Shown: in pieces, positions 20,946 through 32,822 of the stretch
Position numbering within the stretch: position 1 is the stretch's first letter
Layout of the letters: every line of letters starts with the position of its first letter
Source: Aspidiotus rigidus
Taxonomy: Eukaryota; Arthropoda; Insecta; Hemiptera; Diaspididae
DNA: 64,000 bases
Assembly (NCBI GenBank): GCA_035079385.1
Contig: JAVHKY010000058.1
Coordinates: 558,001-622,000 of the forward strand
Reading direction: 5' to 3'
The notes under the pieces: generated by a model
The model's database searches: none
The model's input: the letters and a program-made list of their open reading frames with translations, nothing else
Told to the model about the DNA's origin: nothing
Position numbers and translations under genes: made by a program

Positions 20946-23900
20946 CCGCATTGATTCCAATTTTACTGTACTTTATTGTTTATTATTGTCCTCAAAGAAG
21001 GAAAAAAATTATTTCATGTAAATTTTTCATTAGTTCGCGACCCAAACTTTGAAAACCGCTGTTGTACAGTAATGAGAGGAGGTATCGAAAAAAGACAAAT
21101 GGCATCGTATTCAGCGTCGAAAATACTTCTAGAATTACCTTGGATAGTTCACGTTCATTCCAAAAGTTTAAAATTTGTTCACGATTTGTATTTTTAAAGT
21201 TTTTAAAATCGTCAATGGCAGATCCATGCTGACTTTTATGGCATAAGTTCTCCCGTTATGCTGATCATATAACGACCCTTTGCGCGGAATACCGGCTCAA
21301 TCAAAATAGGTGTGAGGCTTGTGCCACGTGTGCCGATAATTTGTAAGGCACGTGTGTTGCAGATTAGCCAATCACAGCCAAGCAAATGCAGGGATTTGTA
21401 ATGGGGAGTCACGTGACATTGTCTAATAACACCAAAAGAACTACTTTCAAAGTGGATCAGTAAGTGCGTTGATGCAGCGTAGGAGCTAGCAACCAGATAT
21501 TTTACATCACCATACCCCTTTGGTGACATGACTCACTAACCTATTTGGCGGCAAAATACCTTCACAAGTGAAGAACATTTGCAGAACATAAGCGGACCTT
21601 ACGGGTGTATTGAAGGGACGATGTACCGCGCGACTCAACTGCGACACAACCGCCACACATCCAAGTTTGAAAGAGTAGCAGTTAGTTGTGCCGATCGGAT
21701 TCTAAGGCAGCAACAGTAATGTGACGACAATATGACGCTAAAATGACGCCTCATTACCTAAGTGGTGCGAACAAACTCCCTAGAGATATTGCGGATATGT
21801 TCCACCAACGAAATTGTGAAATTTTGCCTTATATGAATGACTCCCCAAACATTGTCTGCGAGTAGTTTGATATCTCACAGTTGGAGAACATTGTAAACTA
21901 GCACATTGTTCCGCTGATGTGACTCTCTTGGGAACCGACACAGTAGAGGAACAAAACCTCCACAACTGCACCTCAAACTGGGTGTGGCCTACGCTTGTGC
22001 CGCTGATGTTCCTCAAATGTGATGCTAATGTAAAGTGCTTGTGCCACTATGCCGCAAAAGTGAACCAGAACACGGAGATTTACATCATCTTTTCCTCTCA
22101 ATAATAAACTAATTTCCAGTGGTACTCATGTAACTTTTTTGTGATCCACGAAAAGTAATCCCAGAAAATTTCTCTCCTGTAATACACGCAAAAAAACGAA
22201 CAATACCGTAATAAACGATCAAATACGGCGAAGGGAAGCTAGAAAAACAAGGCTTGTACCAAGATTTCGCGCCATGAAAACGTAATTCGGAGATTGATAA
22301 CGCTGTTAACAATTAGCGACGATTTAACAAAGAGATGATTAATGATCGCCACACGAGAGCCGCCGATCTTGCGATAGTTTTGTAGCGGCGGGGTTAGAAT
22401 TTCACTTTGATAAAGCGGCATAATTTGCTGCTATACACTGCTCGGCGAGTTGTACATTTCGTTGCGAAACATTAAAAGGTAAACTGTAGGTTTAGTATCC
22501 ATTTCGCGGCGCAATTAATATTTAAATTCGCGGTCTAATCCGCGGCGAGAGCGATGAATGATTCGCGAAGTTTGTTCAGGAGGCTGAATTCAATAGGGAG
22601 GCTGCGAAAACCGCTCGCGAGTCGTTACCACCGCGGAATCGAATGGTAGTATACTCGAAAATGATGGCCGAGAAAAAATGAAAACTGTATAATAAACAAC
22701 GGTTGTGCGAATGCTTTTGTGACGTCGGTAACAGTACGTGCGCCTTTCCCACCCTCTTCCGTGGTTACGATACTCCTAAAATACGCCAGAAACACGTATT
22801 ATAAACCGCGGAGTTGAGGGAAGAATTTTTTAAGAAAGCGCGTATACTTTAACGCTGAAAATTACTTTAAGGTAACGCCGTTCAGTGAGTAATGCCTTCT
22901 TCGTTATACCGAATATCGCTATATGCTCATTGTAACTTATAATACATTAGGGGCAGCTTTCTCAAACATTAAATGAGAAAAAAGTGCTCGAATTATGTAG
23001 CGGCTCTATACTCCGCGGTATATGGTGCACCTTGTGGTATCACATTGTTGCAGAAAGTCTAAACTCATAATGTATATCCGGGTTTACGATGCACCGTCAA
23101 CAGTGCAGCTTAGTGCACGTGGTAAATACCGTAATGAGGATAAGTTGAGTCGTTCGATGATTCTTGAAATAGAGTAGATTTAGGAAAAATAATGGCTCAT
23201 TTCAAGTAGGTAAGTGTAATTGTTTATAATCTTTTTTTTTTTTTATAACGACACAACATTTAGTGTGCATTCTTATGAGAAAAATAGATTTATAAAATTA
23301 ATAAAAGATAATTAAGAACGTTTTCAATCTTGAAATCTGAAAAATTTGGACCATGTTTGAAGATGATGGAAGAATTTCTGATTTTATATTGTTTTTTCAA
23401 AGTGATGCTATTTTTACTCGCATTTTTATAGAGCCTTGGAAATACTCGGCGTATTTGTATACAGTTGCAGATCTGTGCACATTCCGACATTCCTTCAAGA
23501 TGGTCTGGGTTAGCGTGTTGAGTTGGTTCCTAGACCTTGAAAAGTGCCATTCTAGAGCTGCTAGTCCAAGCTTTGCTGTACATTCCCGGGTGGTGTCATG
23601 TGGGGCCTCAAAATAAAAACGCGTCCGCTCATATTTTCGATACAGCACTAGCGCTCCTCAACTCAAATTACAGTGACTGCTAGAGTTCCTTACGGACAAC
23701 CGGTCAGGATTTTAAAGAAAAATGTTTCCAGAAAATAATTTAGAATCTTTAGAACTGAATGAACCTTGTAACAACAACGACGACTTGGTCTGTCCTTCCG
23801 ACACCATTCTCTCCGATCTTGCATGGACTCAGTGTCCTTCATACTTATAACTTAAGGCTAATAGGATACTTGTTTGAATGGATACACAGGAAAGATAGCT

Positions 23901-24276
23901 GCTGCAAAGCTTCATTCTAGTTGCAATCTTTGTATTTATTACAGAAGTTTCAATATAATTCATGTATACTTGGGTACAGAAGCTTCTCTTTGCCTTTCAA
24001 CGTTGTACTGAGGCAATAATTTTGAGTTGTTTCTGACGAGTTGCCGTATCTTCACGAATGTCTAATTCATGGTCAAAGCTGAACGCGGTTTACCTTTTTC
24101 TATCATCATAGAACTCAGAATCGCTGTGGGTGTTCTAACTCCTCAGATTTAAGAGACTAACAAGTTGCTGACCACTGGCTTATATTTCAATTTTTTGGTA
24201 AAGGCGAAAAAAGCTACGCCTCATACTTTTTCTTCCTCGAATGGATACGTTGTTCTAATTTATGGTTATTCATATT
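20946..24276. other. Unassigned, with two small repeat traces
   Basis: No gene is recognised. At about 21034-21064 GTTCGCGACCCAAACTTTG...CCGCTG looks like the right end of a hAT-type MITE, whose ends often read CAGCGGTTTTCAAA, but I could not find a left end. Around 23750-23790 CTGAATGAACC and AACAACAACGACGACTT recur near 38645-38690, a dispersed repeat. Frames at 21236-21529, 21780-22016 (-) and 23353-23616 (+) have no known motif. Confidence 0.35.
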
Positions 24277-24435
24277 ACACAAGAGGAGTGCACACCCGAA
24301 GGTGTAGCAAATTATATTGAACCACAAGAAAATCAGCGGCTAAACGTTTTCGGTTAAACAACCATCATCGGAGCGTAAACGAAAGCGACTGAATCCAACA
24401 TCAACAAATACAGAGGGAGTTAACCAGAAGATCAT
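24277..24435 (-). repeat. Terminal repeat (pLTR-like) of PLE copy 2, downstream copy
   Basis: It lies just 3' of the ORF on the - strand and runs from ATGATCTTCTGGTTAAC to CTCCTCTTGTGT. It pairs with 26413-26571 as an inverted repeat of 159 bp with about four mismatches. Two of those mismatches fall in one arm of the hammerhead-like stem I (TCAGCGGC here versus TCAGTCGC in the other copy's complement). Confidence 0.9.
24333..24392 (-). ncRNA. Hammerhead-ribozyme-like motif in downstream pLTR
   Basis: The same motif as at 26456-26515 but in the element's sense orientation, with the identical CCGATGA, stem II and GAAA. Two substitutions in the 3' strand of stem I break two of its eight pairs, so this copy should fold less well. 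Confidence 0.35.
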
Positions 24436-26400
24436 GATTTAACCAGCGAGTCATCGAAGTTTGAATCATTCTCATATACTAGCTCAATCAGACCCTCTTC
24501 AGGAATGAACCCGTTTAAAACCGTGACGTCTTCGTTATTCCGGTGTCGTATGATTTCTATATTTTCTAAAGCCAACCGTTTAAAATATGAGTTCTCCCCA
24601 TGGAGGAGGATACCAGAGCCTTCCTTGAATTTATGGCCATTCTCGAGTAGATGATCAGCAAAAGCCGACTTACCCAAATTACCCTTCTCCCACGTTTTTT
24701 TATGCTCCTCAATTCTTATTTGGAGCTCACGCCCAGTCATCCCTATATAAATACCTGGGCAATCGTTGCAGGCTATACTGTATACCCCACTTCGCTCGAC
24801 TGGAGAAATCGGGTCCTTCAATTTCACAAATAAACTTTTTACAGTATTAATATTATAAAACGCCGGCCGGAACCCAAAAGGACCGAGTACCCTGTCCAAC
24901 TTCAACGAAAACCTGCCCAAGTAAGGGAGTTTAATCTAACGTTTTCTACTGTTATGCAAATCCCTAGGGAGGGAGGTGGTAGAATCGAGGCATTTTCTCG
25001 TAAGGCTCCTTCGGACCATCAAATCAATGTCCACTCGAACTTGGTTCACTCTGGCGAGGTACTTAATCGTCCCCAGTTCCTTCTGGAAAGCATCCTGACT
25101 CAAGGGAATACTAGTCAGTTGATGTATCAAACTATTGAAGGTAGCGATCTTGTGTGCAGCGGGACAGAAAGATGACCCATGGATTGTTATATCAGTCGAA
25201 GTTTCTTTTCTATAAATACCAAATTCATGGACACCATCCCTAATAAATATGGACAAATCCAGGAAATTTATTAATAATCCGCCAACTTCCAGAGTGAATT
25301 TTATGGAAGGATATCGGCCATTTATGTGAGAAAGGAACTCACTAAGGAGTTCCACTGGGCCAGTCCACGCGCACAATATGTCGTCTACATACCTACGCCA
25401 GTAAAAGACGTAATTTAGAAGTACCTGGCCCGAAGAAAACAATTCGACTTCAAATCTGGACATGAAAACCTCCGATATTAACGAGCCCAAAGGGGACCCA
25501 ATAGGGATCCCCACTTCTTCCGGGAATTCGAAAAATTTTCCCTCAAATTTACAAAAATTGGGAGTCCAACAAACTCTCAGAAGGTCGAAGAATTCTACCA
25601 ATTCCTCATAGGGGACACCAGTTTTTACAAACAATTCGCCCATATGATGGATTGCGACAGCCTTCGAGAGGTGAGGAAATAATCCCACCACATCAAAGGA
25701 ACATAAAATCGTTTCCTCAGGGAGGCTTATATCCTTCAACCTCTCCGTCAATGAACCTGAGTTTAATACTGAGTGAGGGGAGGTATAATCTACTCGCGAT
25801 TTGAACCATCTATCAATAAATTTAGCTAACAAATAAGTTGGCGACGAGACAAATGACACGACCGGCCGCATTGGTACATTATTTTTATGTATTTTGGGTA
25901 ATCCATATAGGAGGGGAGGAACCGGGTTAGGCTCCAAGAGAGCTTTCTTTGTCCGAGGACTCTTAATAATCACACTACAATTATTAATAGTGTTCCTCAC
26001 CTCTTTGACAAAACTGGGGAAACAGAAGAGGCTATTCTCCTTAGCGCCACATTGTTCCAGCACTTCATGAACCCTGGATACATAAGAGGACTTCTCCATA
26101 ATCACTACGGCGTTGCTTTTATCCGCCTTGGTAAGGATTAAGCCTTCCTCCCTGACCTTCCTCTTTAATCCTTTAATCACATCACTACAGGCATTACTTA
26201 TGCGGGGGAAGGGAGTGTTGCAAACCATTTCGGCGCACTTTTTTGGATATTCACTCCCGGTCCAATTTTGACTGTCAGGTCAGCTACTACGTTAGCCAGT
26301 GTCCCTTGGTTCTTAAGGGGAGGGAGACCAAATTTCAACCCTTTCTCCAACAGCTATAACTCATCACTATCGAACTGAACTTTACTATAATTAATAGGTA
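24432..26400 (-). pseudogene. PLE copy 2 ORF: RT plus GIY-YIG, two stops and one frameshift
   Basis: Reading from 26400 down: LLEKGLKFGLPPL and TLANVVADLTVKIGPGVN (N-terminal region, after a stop in DEL*LLEK near 26355), a one-base slip in an A-run near 26245-26250, then a 430-codon frame. That frame has GLILTKADKSNAVVIM, YGLPKIHKNNVPMRPVVSF, CSFDVVGLFP, VGIPIGSPLGSLISEVF, the catalytic YVDDILCAW and FTLEVGGLLINFLDL. A TAG at about 24934-24936 replaces the Trp seen in copy 3 (RKRWIRLPFLG). The frame then resumes with IKLPYLGRFSLKLDRVL, FGFRPAFYN, the GIY-YIG core GVYSIACNDCPGIYIGMTGR, and ends at 24432. Three small lesions separate it from an open frame of roughly 650 codons, the most complete PLE here. 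It is probably not translatable as a whole. Confidence 0.92.
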
Positions 26401-26412
26401 ATAATACGTGGT

Positions 26413-26571
26413 ATGATCTTCTGGTTAACTCCCTCTGTATTTGTTGATGTTGGATTCAGTCGCTTTCGTTTACGCTCCGATGATGGTTGTTTAACCGAAA
26501 ACGTTTAGCGACTGATTTTCTTATGGTTCAATATAATTTGCTACACCTTCGGGTGTACACTCCTCTTGTGT
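26413..26571 (+). repeat. Terminal repeat (pLTR-like) of PLE copy 2, upstream copy in reverse orientation
   Basis: The same 159-bp sequence as 24277-24435 but on the opposite strand, so it lies inverted at the 5' side of the element. It is the better-preserved copy for RNA folding: both strands of the outer stem are exact complements. Confidence 0.9.
26456..26515 (+). ncRNA. Hammerhead-ribozyme-like motif in upstream pLTR
   Basis: Hammerhead ribozymes are known in PLE terminal repeats. Here TCAGTCGC (26456-26463) is the exact complement of GCGACTGA (26508-26515), forming an outer stem I. Between them lie CCGATGA (26477-26483), aligned with the core CUGANGA but with C for U at its second base, then a GGTT-GTTT-AACC hairpin (26485-26496), GAAA (26497-26500), a minimal AA...UU stem III and TTTA before the predicted cleavage point. 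One extra T separates the core from stem II. The layout fits a minimal type I hammerhead; the core deviation means activity is doubtful. Confidence 0.4.
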
Positions 26572-28146
26572 CTTTCTTCCTCTTTCGCTTTCTTCCCACC
26601 CACTAATATAATTGAAAAATTACTTCAAATAAAGTCAAGGTGTCTCGAAGAGAAATCCTGGTGTTGAAGCAACCGTTATCTGTTGAGCTCGTTCATAGAA
26701 TAAAAATTTTTTTGTCTTCTGAGACCCAAATTCTTCTCACCCTGTGTTCCTGTATACTTCATTCCCCAGAGTCAATTATATATTCTCAGTCTCAGCCGCT
26801 GAAAATACATCACCCTCTGAAAATGTATTATAATAAATTCACATTCGCGCAGTAAGAACAAATAGTTTCAGGACCCGAACGAATCATCGCAGTAAATAGA
26901 AATATCGCTATACCAAATTACAACCGAGCTCGGTGCGTCCGCAGTTACGGTGAAATGGGCACGTCTAGCGTCTATGCTGAATATTTACTCCGTCGAATCT
27001 TACCCCGTGAGTCATTTCCTATGTACACATATTGTACACAGTAGACTGCGAACGGTATATTTTGGGTGCTCGTCTACTATATTCTTCATAACGTTTCGAC
27101 GCTATAAACAACTTTAAAAAGTAGAATAGAACGGGTGGAGAAAACTTCATCGAATTTTTTGGTACTTCGAACGCATACAAAGTAGACCTTGAAAACGTGA
27201 GATTCGTTGTACAGGAGGGTGCCTCGTGTAACATCCCCTAATATTTGAGTAAATTAAGTTACAATGTCGTATTTTACAGACTCGATGACAAGCGTGTGCT
27301 GGCTTATGGGTTGCCTGACGAATGTTAAACCGCTTACGACCAGAAACTATGTAAATACAGGAGGTGAAAATAGGGAAGAAAAATACGAGCGAAAAGAATT
27401 AGGTGTGGAAGAATGATATCAAAAACATTGAATTCTCAATTTAATAATTCGCACCGGCCATAGTCTGCATAACGTTAAAGTCCTCTTCTTGTTTGTCAAA
27501 GTAGATAATTTTTTACCACTCAACAATTCATGTATAACTACATATAACATTTGGATTAAGACTAAAGTGTTGAACACAACTTGAAATACATGTCCATCAT
27601 TATTGTTATGATTGTCATCATTAAGGTATTATTTTTTTCATGTCTTATTGATGCAGTGCAGGGTTGGGAACCCTTTGACCCTGGATTATTTGTGTGGTAC
27701 ATTTAATTCCAGATCTTGGTAAGAAAAAAGGAACCAAATTCATCTGGTTCCAGATCTGAATGGGAAAAAAAAAAGATGCGGATCTTTGAGATCTCGACAT
27801 AAAAAAATCTAATCTCTTGAGCTCTAGATCTAAGTAGAAAAAGATCAGCATCATCTTTTGGGTCTGAACACAAGAGGAAAACAGAAAAAATGTTGATGTC
27901 ATTCTTATATTATGCGTTCTATCGAAGAAAAGCGTCATTAATGCCTGTACGGGAAGTAGGTATGCAAGTACATCTGGTAAAGGATAAGTCACAAAAATGT
28001 TCTGGCGTGACCAAATAAATGAAGATTATGTTTCATATTTTTTAAAAGGTAGCATACTTGTACTGTCTCGTCTTCGTCATACTTGCTTCGCTTGATTTGG
28101 GAGTACCACCTTCTTGTTCTGCACACGTGAGTCAGATTCCTTCTTG
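26572..28146. other. Unassigned
   Basis: No gene is recognised. Frames at 26640-26855 (+), 27019-27234 (-) and 27645-27992 (-) are low-complexity or lack motifs. The last overlaps repeated AGATCT-containing phrases near 27710-27830 that may be a decayed short repeat. Confidence 0.3.
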
Positions 28147-28154
28147 GACTAGTA

Positions 28155-28369
28155 CAGGCCTGGGCAACTTATTTCGAGTCAAGGGCCACATGAGCGTTTC
28201 AAAATTATTAAACGGGTCGTACAGTAATTACTTTTCTATAACAGAGTTACTTCTGCACTGTGATTACAAATAATTACAATTTTGTGTATTTTTTGAAATT
28301 TCTTCGCGGGAAATTCTTGAGATCACGCGGGCTGCATTTGGCCCGCGGGCTGGAGGTTGCCCAGACCTG
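28155..28369. mobile_element. hAT-type MITE 1 with imperfect 8-bp target duplication
   Basis: The left end CAGGCCTGGGCAAC (28155) and the right end GTTGCCCAGACCTG (to 28369) are inverted repeats with one mismatch in 14 bases, and CAG...CTG termini are typical of hAT elements. The flanking 8-mers GACTAGTA (28147-28154) and GGCTGGTA (28370-28377) match at 6 of 8 positions, as expected of an ageing hAT target duplication. The interior has no transposase, so it is non-autonomous. Confidence 0.82.
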
Positions 28370-28379
28370 GGCTGGTATA

Positions 28380-28560
28380 AATCTACTTCAGAGAATTTCA
28401 AGTTGATAGCTTTTGGGAGGCTCACTCGCAGCGTTCGTTTGCCCCTCTCTGGGTTTGGTATGACTTTGGAATATTTCAAGCTAATGGCTTTTGGGAGGTC
28501 ACTCGCTCCATACTAGGACCTTACGATCTAATGACATCACAATCTGATGACGTCACAAAT
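28380..28560. repeat. ~79-bp direct duplication next to MITE 1
   Basis: TTCAAGTTGATAGCTTTTGG near 28396 recurs as TTCAAGCTAATGGCTTTTGG near 28475, each followed by GAGG(C)TCACTCGC. It has no coding signal. Confidence 0.6.
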
Positions 28561-28624
28561 ACTACACCTATACAGGCTCATACTAACAAAGCTCAATAAT
28601 AGTATACCAGGATACCTAAATCAA

Positions 28625-29792
28625 GCTAAGCATTGCTTGATTGCTAACAGAATATGTGGTTCAGCATTGCTCATGGAATATGTGGTTCAGGATTGCTTAC
28701 AGAATATGTGGTTCAGCATGACTTATATGGAATATGTGGTTCAGGATTATTTATGGAATGTGTGGTTCAGCATTTCTTATGGAATATGTGGTTCAGCATT
28801 GCTTATGGAATATGTGGTTCAGCATTGCTTACAGAATATATGGTTCAGCATTGCTTATGGAATATGTGGTTCAGCATTGCTTACAGAATATATGGTTCAG
28901 CATTGCTTATGGAATATGTGGTTCAGCATTGCTTCTGGAATCTATGGTTCAGGATTGTTTATGGAGTATGTGGTTCAGCATTGCTTCTGGAATCTATGGT
29001 TCAGGATTGTTTATGGAATATGTGGTTCAGCATTGCTTATGGAATATGTGGTTCAGCATTTCTTATGGAATATGTGGTTCAGCATTGCTTATGGAATATG
29101 TGGTTCTGCATTGCTTATGGAATATGTGGTTAAGCATTGTTTATGGAATATGTGGTTCAGCATTGCTTATGGAATATGTGATCAAGCATTGCTTATGGAA
29201 TATGTGGTTAGAATTGCTTATGGAATATGTGGTTCAGCATTGCTTCTGGAATCTATGGTTCAGGATTGTTTATGGAGTATGTGGTTCAGCATTGCTTCTG
29301 GAATCTATGGTTCAGGATTGTTTATGGAATATGTGGTTCAGCATTGCTTATGGAATAGGTGGTTCAGCATTGCTTATGGAATATGTGGTTAAGCATTGTT
29401 TATGAAATATGTGGTTCAAGATTTATTACAGAATATGTAGTTCATCATTGCTTATGGAATATGTGGTTTAGCATTGCTTATGGAATATGTGGTTAAGCAT
29501 TGCTTATGGAATATGTGGTTAGCATTGCTTAGAGAATATGTGGTTCAGCGTTGCTTCTGGAATCTATGGTTCAGGATTGTTTATGGAATATTTGGTTCAG
29601 CATTGCTTACAGAAGATGTTGTTCACCATTGCTTACAGAATACGTAGTTCAGCACTGCTTATAGTATATGTGGTTCAGCATTATGGAATATGGGGTGCTT
29701 ACAGAATATGAGGTTCAGGATTGTTTACAGAATATGTGGTTCAGCATTGCTTCTGAAATCTGTGGTTCAGCATTGCTTAAGGAATATGTGGT
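28625..29792. repeat. 26-bp satellite, about 45 units, with higher-order variants
   Basis: The unit is TATGGAATATGTGGTTCAGC plus ATTGCT, 26 bp. Because 26 is not a multiple of three, three units make a 78-nt period that spells the same 26-residue cycle in every + frame, so three overlapping frames are open (281, 223 and 159 codons) without implying a protein. Variant units (CTGGAATCTATGG, GATTGTTTATGGAG) recur in pairs near 28927-29000 and 29244-29310, showing that multi-unit blocks were duplicated. The array decays after about 29400. Confidence 0.95.
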
Positions 29793-32700
29793 TCTATTAT
29801 ACTTGGCCTGAAAAAGGCGAGAGTATTAGGTTTAACCTTGTATAAGGAGCCTTGTATAACAGCTACTAGCTTTTGGGGCATTGGTTCGCTTTCTCTTTAG
29901 TCTAGTATACTGCATACTGGGTCAAGGCTCAGAAGGAACATGAGGGAAAACTTAGATGTAGCATAGAGCGAAATGAACATCGAATTTGTACAGGGAGGCT
30001 TAATTGATCTAATATAAACCCATCATAAAGCTATACTAGAAAGCCCTGCTAAAGAGTATGCGAGGTTTATACTAGCTAAGCTGTAGCCTAGTAGAGGCCC
30101 AGTTGAAGCCTAGTATAACCTAGTATAACCTAGTATAACTTGAGTACACTGCTCTAGTATGAACTGGGCTGGATGAACTCGCAGATTTCTGTGGGGGAAG
30201 GGGGCACACAGATTTGGGTGAATTGGGGAATCGCAGAATTTCAAATTAGGGATCGGGGCTCAGTAAAAACATGAAAAAAGTCAAAAATTCGAGAGACCTG
30301 GACTGAGGCGGATGGCGACTCAGGCTCTTTTAATTATGTGAAAGTGATGGGATGAAAACATTCTTCAGATCAGCTCAATTTTTCTACCAGAAATCTTCGT
30401 TTCCTCTTTCGGAATAAGTATCTGAAATTCTCATCCTGTCTCACTTACTGTAAACATAGACTGCAATTTGTTATGCCTGGTCTGTTCTCCAAGAAACCAA
30501 ACGAAATATTGTCGAAGGTAGAGTTCTTTTCTTTTTAAAAGGTGAGAAAAGTTTCTTCTGGATTAATCAACGAAATAACTTATTTAGAGGAGTTTGATTG
30601 TGTGGAAACAACGTGAATAAGAGAGGTCGAATGAAAGGTAATTTTCTCTCACCTCTAAATAAACATTAATGTCAAGCGCATCGGACTGACGCTCGAAATT
30701 GAGAAAGCGAGAATGTAACGTAAATCAAATTCTTTTTTCGTTTGTAGTAATCGGGCGTCCAACGAAATCTCACACACCTTCTGCAAAATTATATCGACCA
30801 TCTCTGAACTAGTTTATGTACGACAACGAATCATGATTCAAGATTAAAGTCCTGACCTATTCCACATTGTCATTTATTAGGTTAAATACCCTTGGTCATG
30901 CAGTTCGTTACGTTCGTAGCTCGGTAATGTTCTTTGATTGCGTTTCTCATAGAGATAAGAGCTAGTAGCACAACTCATTGATGTTCGTGGAGTTACGATT
31001 GATATAGTTTGCGTCAATTTATTTTATGTACATGAGTTTATTCCGACTCAAACCTTCAAAGATCGCATCTTCTCATGATACTCTATTCTTTCACGTGGCC
31101 CTGGGGTTGATCAAGGAGAGACCTAATTGCAAGTACTTCCTGTCGGATTTTATCTGTTTTCAGCATCCTCTTCAAACTCATAATCCGATAACTCTCTTAA
31201 GTCCAAGAAGTCCACCGAATTTGGAGACCTCTTGAAGAGTTTTCGTTTTATATTCGATTTCAAGTTTTTCGAGTTGACCCCTGATACCAAATTGGAAATT
31301 TGATGAGTGAGGTCTTTCGGTTACAAAGCTGCAATATCAAATAGGGTCCATATTTTCATTTTGTTATACTCGTCTAATTGCGTAGTTTCGAGAACTCTTC
31401 TATTTTATTTAAAAAAAGTATTTCAACGTTTACGGTGTTTACTGAGTTAATTTTTATTTTACTGCTGTAACCACGTAGGGATACCTTCAGTAGACTAAGT
31501 GATGAATATTTAAATTAGCGTAGCTGGTTTATCAAACAAACTTGACTTTTTATATCGGGTTACTAACCGTTGATAATGATGGGTAAAGCCGAAGTTGGAA
31601 AAATTCGTTGTTTAATAATGCAATCCTATTCCACCATTATTTGCTTTTTATGTCGGTTTTTCTTAATTATGCAGGAACCTAATTCTTATTCTACAGTACT
31701 CCTTCTCGAGATCACTTTTTTTTTCTCAGAGAGAGAATGAAATTGAAACAAAAAAATGTGGATTATTATAAAGATATTGTTCACGTACACTCGCAGTAAT
31801 TCGATTGGACGTACCGAAAAATTTTCTTTAGATTTGATATGTAAATCATAGGGTAGAATATCTAACGTTCATTCTTGTGTCTTGCCCTGTGGAAGAACGC
31901 AGCTCGAGAAACCGCAAAAAGAGAAAAAAGCGAAATCTTTGCAGACAAGTCTTAAACAAGTGTGAATCAAAGTAATCTTACAACATCCTGTTGACAGAAG
32001 TAGAAACGTGACGAGTTTTGGAAACTATTTCAAAAATGAACTCGGGAGCAAAAGTCACGTAACGATGTCTTACACAATAACATAGGCAAACGCAAGAATA
32101 CGTTGTAGGGTTGCATTTATAACCGCCATACTATTCTTCTTCATTCATATTCCACGCGCTTCGTTTTCGACCCCCGTGACAGACCACTTACTCCAAGGTT
32201 ATATGTCGCATTAAATTTGCAACATATGCCATACAAAAATGAATACTAAAACGAGTGAAAGTTACCAAATTCTATGTAATATGAAGCGTATACCCGAATT
32301 TTCAAGTTGAAGAATCTCGGCCGAGAGTAATTATTGATGACAATACGGCCAACCCACGAGTAAACCATTTTAATAAAAGAATAAGAGACCGTGTTGTGCG
32401 CCGGGATAATACCGCGTCCTTGCGCACTATGTTTATTTGTAGAACGTAATATTAAGTGAGAATAAAAAAATGAAAGGTACGTATCAGCACTTTTTAGCAA
32501 AACATCCCCCTTCTTATTCTTGCTTGATTGCTTAAACTATTTATGGTGCCTATACACCTTGTATGAAATTTCAGACTTTGAAGCCCAAAGACCGTTGTTC
32601 TCGGATAAATCACAATATGTTAGAAATTCGTCGTCTTTTGGTCTTTATTTCATCATTCGTAGTTTCATTATTGACTATTTGTTGTACTCCAGTCATAGGT

Positions 32701-32814
32701 TGGTTTGTATCGCGCTTCATCTTTTCACTAGATACATGTTGAACAATTTGCTAGTACATAAATGGTAAATTAAGATGCCTATAATTGCCACCTCTTCACT
32801 GAAACTGTTATCTG
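29793..32814. other. Unassigned, starting with a CTAGTATA-rich tract
   Basis: From about 29800 to 30180 words such as CCTAGTATAA recur irregularly (three adjacent copies near 30111-30140); related words occur in the 4.1-4.65 kb and 45.2-45.6 kb repeats. Beyond this no gene is recognised. A 69-codon frame at 31026-31235 has no motif. Confidence 0.4.
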
Positions 32815-32822
32815 TCTATACA

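Larger units (their letters stand above)
24277..26571 (-). mobile_element. Penelope-like element copy 2, near full length, with inverted terminal copies
   Basis: The element reads on the - strand. Its coding body is bounded by two 159-bp copies of one sequence in opposite orientation (24277-24435 and 26413-26571), differing at about four positions. Inverted as well as direct terminal repeats are known in PLEs (pLTRs). The downstream copy starts at the ORF's stop codon. The near identity of the two termini and the near-intact ORF indicate a recent insertion. No target duplication is obvious outside the repeats. Confidence 0.9.

Noticed and set aside
21034..21064. A complete hAT MITE
   Set aside because: Only a right-end-like sequence is visible; no matching left end or target duplication was found.
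24651..25175. + strand ORFs within the PLE copy 2 region
   Set aside because: They lie antisense to the identified RT/GIY-YIG frame.
28547..29405. Three long overlapping + strand ORFs (281, 159 and 223 codons)
   Set aside because: They are the arithmetic result of a stop-free 26-bp tandem repeat read in three frames, not evidence of a protein.
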